Shown one piece after another: positions 44,888-52,277 of a stretch of DNA of 64,000 nucleotides. A program made the translations under genes and the position numbers. The stretch lies in the NCBI RefSeq assembly GCF_028737315.1, contig NZ_JAQZAO010000007.1, forward strand, positions 124,001 to 188,000. Reading direction: 5' to 3'. Under the pieces are notes generated by a model. It worked only from the letters and a program-made list of their open reading frames with translations. It had not been told where the DNA came from and made no database searches. Position 1 is the stretch's first letter. Each line of letters begins with the position of its first letter. This stretch comes from Actinomycetospora lemnae (lineage in GTDB: Bacteria; Actinomycetota; Actinomycetes; Mycobacteriales; Pseudonocardiaceae).

Positions 44888-45471
44888 GCGGCGTGCTCGA
44901 CCGCCTCACCGCCCTGCTCACCGGGCGCGAGCCGGTGCCCGAGGGCTTCACGGGCACGCTCGACGACGGCGAGCGGGTGATCGCCGACGGCCGGGGGCCG
45001 CGCGGGTCGATCGTGCTGGCGACCGACCTCGGGCTCTGGCTGCCGCCCGCGGCCTCGGGCGACGGGGCGCGGCGCGTCGCGTGGCACCTCGTCACCAAGG
45101 CGACGTGGGCGGGCGGCGCGCTCGAGGTGATCGAGGCCGACGAGGTCGAGGAGCTCGCGGGCGGCGTGATCGTGCTCGCCGACCGTGCCGCGCGCCGCGT
45201 GCCGCTGACCGCGCCCGGCAGGCTCCCGGAGACCGTGCACCGGCGCGTCACCGCGGCGGTCAAGGACAGCCAGCACCACGACCTCGGCGACGGCGGGGCA
45301 TGGTTCGTCCAGCGGCGCGTGCCCGGCGGGGCCATCGTCCTGCACGTGCGCCCCGACCCCGGCACCGACCCGGAGGTCGTGCGCACCGTGGCGGCCGGGG
45401 TGGGGGAGAAGCTGCGGGCGGGACGCGCAGCGGAGCGGAGCCGGGACCTCGGGGACGCGCGCGAGCCGTGA
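44884..45471 (+). CDS. Conserved actinobacterial protein downstream of dnaG
   Basis: 195 aa, GTG in a 4-base overlap with dnaG. It shows a beta-rich, PH-like pattern: VIADGRGPRGSIVLATDLGLWLP, RVAWHLVTKATWAGGALEVIE and VPLTAPGRLPETVHRRVTAAVKDS. Similar short proteins often follow dnaG in actinobacteria. The function is unknown. The C-terminus AERSRDLGDAREP is encoded by a dispersed 40-bp element copy. Confidence 0.75.
   Translation: MSGVLDRLTALLTGREPVPEGFTGTLDDGERVIADGRGPRGSIVLATDLGLWLPPAASGDGARRVAWHLVTKATWAGGALEVIEADEVEELAGGVIVLADRAARRVPLTAPGRLPETVHRRVTAAVKDSQHHDLGDGGAWFVQRRVPGGAIVLHVRPDPGTDPEVVRTVAAGVGEKLRAGRAAERSRDLGDAREP
45420..45458 (+). repeat. Dispersed 40-bp element, copy E, at the 3' end of the dnaG-linked gene
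   Basis: GCAGCGGAGCGGAGCCGGGA is followed by CCTCGGGGACG. It is translated as the last 15 residues of the protein. Confidence 0.65.
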
Positions 45472-46238
45472 CCCTCACCTGGGACCCGGCGCTCTACCGC
45501 CGCCACGACGACCACCGGGCCCGCCCGTTCCTCGACCTCGTCGCGCGGATCGGGACGCCGGGGCCGCGCGAGGTCGTCGACCTCGGCTGCGGGCCGGGGC
45601 ACCTGACCGGCCTGCTCGCGCAGCGGTGGCCGCACGCGCGGGTGCGGGCGTCGGACGCGTCGCCGGACATGGTCGCCGCGGCGCGGGAGAACGGGGTGGC
45701 GGCCGAGCTCGCCGACGTCCGCGACTTCGCGCCCGGCCCGGAGACCGACGTCGTCGTCAGCAACGCGGTGCTGCACTGGGTGCCCGAGCACCGCGAGCTC
45801 CTGGCCCGCTGGGCGGCGGACCTGCCCGCGGGCGGGTGGCTCGCGGTGCAGGTGCCGGGCAACGAGCGCTCGCCGTCGCACACGATCCCGCGCGACCTCC
45901 TGGCGAGCCCGGCGTGGGCCGCGCTCGTGCCGGACGGCCTGCCGGGCTACGGCGTCGGCGAGCCCGCGGACTACGCGCGGCTGCTGGCGGTGGCCCGCCC
46001 CGGCGGCGTCGTCGACTGCTGGGAGACGACGTACCTGCACCCGCTCACCGGGGACGACCCGGTCGGCGACTGGATCGCGGGCACCACCCTGCGCCCGGTG
46101 CGCGACGTGCTCGACGACGCCGGGTGGGAGCGCCTGCGCGCGGACCTCGCGCCCCGGTTGCGCGACGCCTACCCGCCCGACGACGCCGGCGTCACGTGGT
46201 TCGGGTTCCGGCGCGTCTTCGCGGTGCTCGGCGCCTGA
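45468..46238 (+). CDS. tam: Trans-aconitate 2-methyltransferase (Tam-like)
   Basis: 256 aa, GTG in a 4-base overlap. It is a SAM-dependent methyltransferase that methylates trans-aconitate to protect aconitase. The start WDPALYRRHDDHRARPFLDLVARI and motif I VVDLGCGPGHLTGLLAQRWP are highly typical of Tam. VVVSNAVLHWVPEH and GGWLAVQVPGN follow. It ends 1 bp before the convergent YtxH-like gene. Confidence 0.92.
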   Translation: MTLTWDPALYRRHDDHRARPFLDLVARIGTPGPREVVDLGCGPGHLTGLLAQRWPHARVRASDASPDMVAAARENGVAAELADVRDFAPGPETDVVVSNAVLHWVPEHRELLARWAADLPAGGWLAVQVPGNERSPSHTIPRDLLASPAWAALVPDGLPGYGVGEPADYARLLAVARPGGVVDCWETTYLHPLTGDDPVGDWIAGTTLRPVRDVLDDAGWERLRADLAPRLRDAYPPDDAGVTWFGFRRVFAVLGA

Positions 46239-46239
46239 C

Positions 46240-46518
46240 CTACCGGCCGGTGCCGTTGGTGGTGGACCGGCCCGGCGCCGACGGCTGACCGCCTCCGCCC
46301 GCGGCGCCACCCGACGGTGCCACCCGCTCGCGGGCCATCGCCACGCCGGTCTGGACGGCCTCGCCGGCCTTCGCGCGGGCCACGCCGGCCGCCCCCTGGA
46401 CGCTCGGGTGGTCGGCCACGCGGCGGTAGGCGCGCGAGATCTGCTCGTAGCGCTCGCGCCCGGCCCGCGTGCCGAGCACGTAGCCCACACCGGCACCCAG
46501 CAGGAACGGGATCATCAT
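46240..46518 (-). CDS. YtxH-like small membrane-anchored protein
   Basis: 92 aa from the first of two ATGs at 46518, with GGAGGAG upstream. It has an N-terminal hydrophobic segment MMIPFLLGAGVGYVLGTRAG, then a charged helix (RERYEQISRAYRRVADHPSVQ) and a Gly/Ser-rich tail. The GYVLGTRAGRERYEQI motif is common in actinobacterial YtxH-domain proteins, thought to be stress related. The function is unknown. Confidence 0.8.
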   Translation of the reverse strand: MMIPFLLGAGVGYVLGTRAGRERYEQISRAYRRVADHPSVQGAAGVARAKAGEAVQTGVAMARERVAPSGGAAGGGGQPSAPGRSTTNGTGR

Positions 46519-46638
46519 CAGGCGTTCTCCTCCGCGACGTCTCGTGCGGGCCCATCCTGCCCCACCCCGCGGGGAGGGGCGGTGAGCCCCGTGCGGTAAC
46601 GTGTACCCAGTCCGGCCGGGAGAGTCGGACGTCGGCAG

Positions 46639-46711
<73 letters not shown>

Positions 46712-47128
46712 CCCTTCCCCCAGGTCACAGCGACGATGGCCTGGTGCGCGCCCCCGTTCTCGACGTCGGTCGCGGGGTGCACGGCGCTGGTGCTCGGCGC
46801 GCCGCGCCACCGCCTCACCGGTCAGTCGGCGGGCCACGCCTCGTCGTCGGCGACGGTGGAGCGCCGGGGACGGACTGCGGCGCGCACGAGCCCGGAGGCG
46901 GGCGTCTGGATTCACCACGTCGAGTGAATCCGTCCCCGAGTCGAGTGAACCTGGGCGCGGTGCCCTGGTGCCGACCACCCCGCGGTGGGCACGCTCTGCT
47001 CCGAGCCGGTGACGACGTCCCGGCGGTCCGGTGCCCCGGGGGGCACCGACGGCGAGATGGTGGGCCGGACCAGGCAGCTGGGGAGCGGGCCCTCCGGCCC
47101 ACCATCATCGCGAGCCGTTCCGCCCTGG
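46712..47128. other. Non-coding stretch between tRNA-Asn and the SipW-type operon
   Basis: About 417 bp with no supported gene on either strand. It holds a perfect inverted repeat at 46908-46931 (GGATTCAC and GTGAATCC, 8-base spacer). A partial echo, GTCGAGTGAACC, follows at about 46940-46951. The dyad could be an operator. Confidence 0.5.
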
Positions 47129-47683
47129 TCAGCGCGTGGTCGTGGTCGGTGTCGGCGTGGCCGGTGTCGTCGTGGTGGGCGCCGGCGCCGTGGTGGGGGC
47201 CGGGCCGGTGGTCGTGGTCGTCGTGGGCGGTGTCGCGGGCGGTGTCGTGGTCGTGCTCGTGGTGGTGCCGGAGCACGTCACCTGCTTCGTCACCGGCGCG
47301 CTCGGGGCGCTGGTCCAGTTGCCGGCGCTCGCGGTGACCCGCACGGTGATGCCGGTCAGCGTCGTCGTGGTGGTCAGCGTCGTGGACGTGCCGGTGACGG
47401 TCTTCGTCGGCGGCACGCCGATGGTCAGCAGGCGGCTCGACTCGACCGTGTACTGGCCCGCCCCGCTCACGACGTTCCAGCTCACGGGGATGGTCGCGGT
47501 GGTGACCAGGCCGCTCGTCGTGCACGTGACCGTGCCGATCGCGACGCCGGTCGGGGTGCCGATCTGGCCCGCGCGCGCCGACGCGGTGCCGGTGCTGGTG
47601 CTGCGCCACGCCGCGGTCGCCACGCCGCCGCCCGCGAGCAGCAGCGTGACGACCAGGGCGGCGACGATCCCGCGCCGGCTCAT
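47129..47683 (-). CDS. Surface protein with SipW-type signal, FN3-like domain and Thr/Pro tail
   Basis: 184 aa from ATG 47683 in a 4-base overlap. The signal region is RRGIVAALVVTLLLAGGG then ATAAWRSTSTG, where AAW-x-S is the SipW-type cleavage pattern. A fibronectin-III-like module follows (SWNVVSGAGQYTVESSR, VRVTASAGNWTSAPSAPVT). The last 45 residues are a mucin-like Thr/Pro tail. No LPxTG anchor is present. It is probably exported with the two upstream proteins as surface fibre or matrix components. Confidence 0.75.
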   Translation of the reverse strand: MSRRGIVAALVVTLLLAGGGVATAAWRSTSTGTASARAGQIGTPTGVAIGTVTCTTSGLVTTATIPVSWNVVSGAGQYTVESSRLLTIGVPPTKTVTGTSTTLTTTTTLTGITVRVTASAGNWTSAPSAPVTKQVTCSGTTTSTTTTPPATPPTTTTTTGPAPTTAPAPTTTTPATPTPTTTTR

Positions 47684-48210
47684 GCGCTCGTGATCGCGAC
47701 GGTCACGGGGATGGTGAAGGTCGCGTTCTGACATCCGGTCTCCGAGGCGCTGGTCATCGACGCCGCGCCGGCGAGCGTCACCGTCGCCGACCCGTTCGCC
47801 GGGATCGCGGTCCCCGGCGATGCCGTCGTCATGCTGACGCCCGTGGTCGCGCACGTCCCCACACCGCCGGCCGCCGTCGGGGCGCCGGTGGGGGCGACCG
47901 AGGTGACCGTGACGGGGTAGGCGTTCGGGTTGGTGACGGTGAGCTTCACGTCGCCGCTGGTGCCCGGGTAGAGCAGGCTCGTGGTGAACGCGGTGCCGGG
48001 CACCGCGGTCGCCGTCGGTGGCAGGGCCTGGCCGGCCCGCGACGACGCGGCGCCGCCGCCGCTCGACAGCCAGGCGGCCGAGGCGAGCCCGGCGCCCAGC
48101 AGGACGGCGACGGCGACACCGACGACGCCGACGGTCGGCAGGCGGCGCGCCCACCACCGCCACGAGACCCGTCGCCCGGACGACCAGCGAGCGCGTCCGA
48201 GGGGGGACAC
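47680..48210 (-). CDS. SipW-type exported protein, middle gene of the cluster
   Basis: 176 aa, GTG start. A basic N-terminus and hydrophobic stretch VGVVGVAVAVLLGAGLASA end in AAWLSSGGG. The mature part is a beta-rich domain with DVKLTVTNPNAYPVTVTSV, GCQNATFTIPVTVAI and two late Cys (CATTG, GCQN). It is homologous to the first gene (48214-48672): both have TNPN/DNPNPYPV blocks. TasA/camelysin-like surface protein is the nearest class; the function is unknown. Confidence 0.75.
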   Translation of the reverse strand: MSPLGRARWSSGRRVSWRWWARRLPTVGVVGVAVAVLLGAGLASAAWLSSGGGAASSRAGQALPPTATAVPGTAFTTSLLYPGTSGDVKLTVTNPNAYPVTVTSVAPTGAPTAAGGVGTCATTGVSMTTASPGTAIPANGSATVTLAGAASMTSASETGCQNATFTIPVTVAITSA

Positions 48211-48213
48211 GGC

Positions 48214-48672
48214 TCAGGTGGCCGCGGAGGCCAGGCTCGCGGTGAGCGGCAGCACGAACGTCTGGTCCTGGCAGGAGTTCGCCGGGTCGGCGATCATCTT
48301 CGCCTGCAGCGTGTACGTGCCCGTGCCGCCCGGCGGGATCGTGCCGGTGGGGCTGGTCAGTCCGCCGGTGGTGACGGTGCCGGCGGGGCAGCCGTCGCCG
48401 GTGGCGTTCGAGCTGCCGGGCGAGATCGCGGTGACGATCACGGGGTACGGGTTCGGGTTGTCGACCCTGACGGTGGCCGTCGTCGTCGCCCCGGGGTAGA
48501 GGCCGGCCGCACGGTCCTGCGGCGTGATCGTCGAGCTGACGGCCTGGGTCGAGGTGCCCTCGGCCGTGCCGGCCCCGCTGGAGAGCCACGCGGCGAGCGC
48601 GACGCCCGCGACGCAGGCGAGCGCGATCCCCCCGACGATGGCGCCGAGACGCCTCTTGGTCTTCGTTTCCAC
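48214..48672 (-). CDS. SipW-type exported protein, first gene of the cluster
   Basis: 152 aa from GTG 48672 with AAGGAG upstream. The signal METKTKRRLGAIVGGIALA is followed by GVALAAWLSSGAG. The beta-rich mature domain has ATVRVDNPNPYPVIVTAIS, GDGCPAG, and CQDQTFVLPLTASL. Two Cys could form a disulfide. The matching signal in all three genes implies one dedicated SipW-like signal peptidase, not found here. It follows the cyclase gene after 96 bp, on the same strand. Confidence 0.78.
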   Translation of the reverse strand: METKTKRRLGAIVGGIALACVAGVALAAWLSSGAGTAEGTSTQAVSSTITPQDRAAGLYPGATTTATVRVDNPNPYPVIVTAISPGSSNATGDGCPAGTVTTGGLTSPTGTIPPGGTGTYTLQAKMIADPANSCQDQTFVLPLTASLASAAT

Positions 48673-48768
48673 GTCGATCGCTCCTTGTGCCGGACGTCGG
48701 TCGTTCCCGACGTTCCGGACCGGAGGTAGTCCGGATGACGTAGCTGACAATCGGACGAACGGCCTACT

Positions 48769-49992
48769 TCACCGGATCGGTGCGCGTGCCGTTGCGCTGG
48801 CCCCGGACGAGCGACGTTGCACCCTGTACAGCCGTTGCGCTCCGCGTACACCCTTGAACTTGCGCGGCGCGGCGGTGCGGAAGCGGATGGGCTCGACCCC
48901 CTCCGGCGTCGCGGCGAGGACGGCGTCGTGGACGGCCGCGGTCACCGTCACCTCGCCCGGGCGCGCCGTCTCGGTGACGCGGCTGGCGAGGTTGACCGGC
49001 GGCCCGAACCAGTCGCCCGCGTGCGGCACCCCGATGCCCTTGGCGGCACCCACCCGCAGCGCGGGGCGCCCGTCGTCCGCGTCGGACCAGGCCTCGACGA
49101 GCGCGACGGCGGCGTGGACCAGCGCGGTCGGGTCGGGGGAGACGAGCATGACCGCGTCGCCGATGACCTTCGCCAGCCGCACCGGCGAGGTGACCACCTC
49201 CGTCGCGCACGCCGAGAGCATCTCGGCGACCTCGCTCAGCTCGACCGCGGACACGGACTCGCCGAGGTCGGTGAACCCGACGAGGTCGGCGAAGCAGACC
49301 GTGACGTCCTGCGCGCCCTGCAGCCGGCCCGCGCTCGTCTCCTCGACGGCCAGCGCGTGCGAGCGGATGCGGTCGGCGAGGGCGGCGGCGACGAGGTGGA
49401 CGAGGTGGAGCGAGTCCTCCTCGACGATGCGACGGGCCTCGGTGGCATAGCGCAGCGCCATCTCCGGCTCGGGCTCACCGGGGCTCAGCAGGGCCTCGCC
49501 GAGCAGCCCGCCGAGGGCGTCGGCGATGTTGAGCACGCCCCGTCCGATCGCCCGGACGACCGGCATCATCTCCTCGTCGCTGAAGCCCAGGCTGCGGTAC
49601 CGGTGGATGCGCTCGGCGATCTCGACGTCCTCGTCGGTGTAGATCGGGTCGTCGGGGTCGGGCGCGAGCGGGCGCCCCAGGGCCTGGAACCAGCGCCGGA
49701 CGACGTCGAGGTCCACGTCGGCGAGGCGGCAGACGTCGGTGAGCGAGTGCCCGTCGTCGGGACGCAGCGTGCGTTCGAGCAGCAGCAGCCCGAGGCGGTC
49801 GCGCGCGATGGCGTCGCGCATCGTGTCGAACGCGACCCCGTCGGCCGCGAGCGACTCCAGCACCGAGATCCGCGTGCGCCGGTCGTCGCCGGTCAGGCCG
49901 TCGAGGAGCCCGGCCCGCTCGTAGTCGCCCTCGGCCATCACCGAGCGCAGACGCGCCGGCAGGGGCAGTGACGGGCGGTGGCGCGGCGGCAC
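48769..49992 (-). CDS. Class III adenylate cyclase with N-terminal regulatory domain
   Basis: 407 aa from GTG 49992. CAAAAT lies 6 bases upstream, which suggests a leaderless message. The N-terminal half (LLDGLTGDDRRTRISVLESL, then LADVDLDVVRRWFQALGR) resembles the autoinhibitory cyclase regulatory domain of Rv2212/Rv1264. The catalytic domain has metal Asp in VCFADLVGFTDLGE, Lys and Asp in AKVIGDAVMLVS, and Asp/Asn/Arg in GDWFGPPVNLASR. All catalytic residues are present. It probably makes cAMP in the cytoplasm, possibly pH- or lipid-regulated like its relatives. Confidence 0.9.
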   Translation of the reverse strand: MPPRHRPSLPLPARLRSVMAEGDYERAGLLDGLTGDDRRTRISVLESLAADGVAFDTMRDAIARDRLGLLLLERTLRPDDGHSLTDVCRLADVDLDVVRRWFQALGRPLAPDPDDPIYTDEDVEIAERIHRYRSLGFSDEEMMPVVRAIGRGVLNIADALGGLLGEALLSPGEPEPEMALRYATEARRIVEEDSLHLVHLVAAALADRIRSHALAVEETSAGRLQGAQDVTVCFADLVGFTDLGESVSAVELSEVAEMLSACATEVVTSPVRLAKVIGDAVMLVSPDPTALVHAAVALVEAWSDADDGRPALRVGAAKGIGVPHAGDWFGPPVNLASRVTETARPGEVTVTAAVHDAVLAATPEGVEPIRFRTAAPRKFKGVRGAQRLYRVQRRSSGASATARAPIR

Positions 49993-50118
49993 CGACCCAT
50001 TTTGCCAGCGGCGCCCGGAGCGGACATCTCGTGCTCCCGGTGGGAGACGGCTCACGACGGCGCGGACGGGTCCCCGCGAGGTCCGTACCGTGGACGGGTC
50101 GGGAGATCGGGAGGACCC

Positions 50119-51030
50119 ATGAGCAGCGGCCCGCGCCTGCTGGCCACGAGCGACCTGCACGTCAACCGCTCGGAGAACGAGGACCTGGTCCGCGAGCTGC
50201 ACCCCACCCACCCGGACGACTGGCTGATCGTCGCAGGGGACGTGGGGGACCGCGTCGACACCGTGACCTGGGCCCTCGGCGTCCTGGCCGAGCGCTTCGC
50301 GCGCGTCATCTGGGTGCCGGGCAACCACGAACTGTGGACGCCGCCGGGCGACGAGGTCGACCTCGTGGGACCGGCCCGCTACGACCACCTCGTCGAGGCG
50401 GCCCGCGGGCTCGGCGTGCTGACGCCCGAGGACCCGTGGCCCGTGTGGGACGGCCAGGGAGGGCCGGCGCTGGTCTGCCCGATGTTCCTGCTCTACGACT
50501 ACAGCGTCCGACCGCCGTCGATCCCCGAGGACTGGTCGAACGAGGCCGCGCTCGAGGTCGCCCGCGAGGCCGGCGTCGTGTGCACCGACGAGATCCTCAT
50601 GTCCAGCGACCCGTTCCCCGACCCCGCCGCCTGGTGCGCCGACCGCCTCGCGCGCACCCAGGCGCGCCTCGCCGAGCGGCCGTCCGGGATGGCGACGGTG
50701 CTGGTCAACCACTGGCCACTGACCCCGCATCCCACCCGCATCCTGCGCCACCCCGAGTTCGCGCTCTGGTGCGGGACGACCGCCACCGCCGACTGGCACG
50801 TGCGCCACGACGCGGCCGCCGTCGTCTACGGCCACCTCCACATCCCCCGCACGACCTGGGAGGACGGCGTGCGCTGCGAGGAGGTCTCGGTCGGCTACCC
50901 GCGCGAGTGGCAGCGCCACGGGCTCGTCCGCGGCGCGCTGCGGGAGATCCTGCCCGGGCGCGAGGCCGCCGAGCCCGACCCGTTCACCGCGTGGGCGGCC
51001 GGGCAGCGCGCCACCTGGGCGCGGTCGTGA
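50119..51030 (+). CDS. pptH: Metallophosphoesterase PptH-like (phosphopantetheinyl hydrolase)
   Basis: 303 aa from ATG 50119 with GGGAGGA upstream. Metallophosphoesterase motifs are ATSDLHVN, VAGDVGDR, VPGNHELW, LVNHWPL and YGHLHIPRTTWEDGVRCEEVSVGYPREW. It is directly coupled (GTGA overlap) to a phosphopantetheinyl transferase gene. The same pair in M. tuberculosis is Rv2795c (PptH), which removes phosphopantetheine from carrier proteins, and PptT. That role is adopted by homology and position. Confidence 0.9.
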   Translation: MSSGPRLLATSDLHVNRSENEDLVRELHPTHPDDWLIVAGDVGDRVDTVTWALGVLAERFARVIWVPGNHELWTPPGDEVDLVGPARYDHLVEAARGLGVLTPEDPWPVWDGQGGPALVCPMFLLYDYSVRPPSIPEDWSNEAALEVAREAGVVCTDEILMSSDPFPDPAAWCADRLARTQARLAERPSGMATVLVNHWPLTPHPTRILRHPEFALWCGTTATADWHVRHDAAAVVYGHLHIPRTTWEDGVRCEEVSVGYPREWQRHGLVRGALREILPGREAAEPDPFTAWAAGQRATWARS

Positions 51031-51707
51031 CGGCCCCGACCGACGCGCTCGGGGAGCTCCTGCCGCGGACCGTCGTGGCGGTGGCCCGGGCCGACGACGA
51101 CCCGTCCGCCGTGCTCGCGCCCGAGGAGGCGGCCGCCGTGGAGCGGGCGGTCGCGACCCGGCGCGCGGAGTTCACGACGGCCCGGACCTGCGCGCGCGAC
51201 GCGCTGAGCCGGCTCGGTGCCCCGGCCGTGGCGATCCCGGTGGGGGAGAAGCGCGCCCCGATCTGGCCCGACGGCGTCGTCGGCGCGATCACGCACTGCG
51301 CCGGGTTCCGCGGCGCGGCGGTGGCCTGGCGCGACGAGGTCCGCAGCGTCGGCCTCGACGCCGAGCCGCACGTGGCGCTACCCGACGGCGTGCTCGAGGC
51401 GGTGTCCGACGAGGGCGAGCGGGCGGTGCTCGCCGCGCTGGCCCGGGACGTCCCGGACGTGCGGTGGGACAAGCTCCTGTTCAGCGCCAAGGAGAGCGTC
51501 TACAAGGCGTGGTTCCCGCTGACCGGGCGCTGGCTGGGGTTCGAGGAGGCCGAGCTCGTCCCGGCGGCCGACGGCACGTTCCGGGCCGGGCTGCGGGTGC
51601 CCGGGCCGGTGGTGGACGGGCGCGAGGTGACGGGGTTCGCCGGGCGCTGGGTGGTGCGCGACGGGCTGGTGATCACCGCGGTCGCCCTGCCGGCGTCGGG
51701 GTCGTAG
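51027..51707 (+). CDS. pptT: 4'-phosphopantetheinyl transferase (PptT/EntD-like)
   Basis: 226 aa, GTG start overlapping pptH. It transfers phosphopantetheine from CoA to acyl or peptidyl carrier proteins. Motifs are RRAEFTTARTCARDAL, VGEKRAPIWPDGVVGAITHCAGF, VGLDAEPH (metal Asp and Glu) and LLFSAKESVYKAWFP (Glu and Lys). It probably activates polyketide, siderophore or fatty-acid carrier proteins. The partner hydrolase opposes it. Confidence 0.94.
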   Translation: MTAPTDALGELLPRTVVAVARADDDPSAVLAPEEAAAVERAVATRRAEFTTARTCARDALSRLGAPAVAIPVGEKRAPIWPDGVVGAITHCAGFRGAAVAWRDEVRSVGLDAEPHVALPDGVLEAVSDEGERAVLAALARDVPDVRWDKLLFSAKESVYKAWFPLTGRWLGFEEAELVPAADGTFRAGLRVPGPVVDGREVTGFAGRWVVRDGLVITAVALPASGS

Positions 51708-51720
51708 CGTCGGGGGTGCC

Positions 51721-52245
51721 ATGCGGGACGAGGGCTACTGGGAGCGCTACGAGTCGGTCGTCGAGCAGCGGATCCGCGACGCCCAGGACGAGGGCAAGTT
51801 CGACGGGCTGCGCGGCGCCGGCCGACCCCTGCCGGGGCTGAACCGCCCGTACGAGGAGAACTGGTGGCTGCGCTCGTACCTCGAGCGCGAGGGCATCCCG
51901 AACGACGTCCTGCTGCCGACGCCGCTGCGGCTGCGCCGCGAGATCGACCGTCTGGCGGAGACCGTGCGGGACATGGAGACCGAGCGCGAGGTCCGCGACA
52001 CCGTCGCCGCCCTCGCCGCGCGCGTGGCCGCCTGGCTGCGGTTCCCCGACGGGCCCCAGGTCGCGGTGCCGATGCCGCGCTCCGACGAGATCGTGGCGCG
52101 CTGGCGGGAGGAGCGGGCGCGGGGCCGGGGGGCGCGGGAGCGGGCCGGACCGGGTGAGCCGGTCGGGGAGCGGGCGGTGGAGCCGGCCGCGCGGGTGCCG
52201 GCGCCGCGGCGGTCGTGGTGGCGGCGGCTGCTGGGGCGCGGCTGA
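51721..52245 (+). CDS. DUF1992 (DnaJ-C28-like) protein
   Basis: 174 aa, ATG start 13 bp after pptT. The family block VEQRIRDAQDEGKFDGLRGAGRPLPG is present, followed by ENWWLRSYLEREGIPNDVLLPTPLRLRREIDRL. Members are small helical proteins related to the DNAJC28 conserved region; the function is unknown. An Arg-rich tail with RRSWWRRLLGRG ends the protein. Confidence 0.9.
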   Translation: MRDEGYWERYESVVEQRIRDAQDEGKFDGLRGAGRPLPGLNRPYEENWWLRSYLEREGIPNDVLLPTPLRLRREIDRLAETVRDMETEREVRDTVAALAARVAAWLRFPDGPQVAVPMPRSDEIVARWREERARGRGARERAGPGEPVGERAVEPAARVPAPRRSWWRRLLGRG

Positions 52246-52277
52246 CGGCTGCTGGACGCGGCTGAGGCGGCGTCGGA

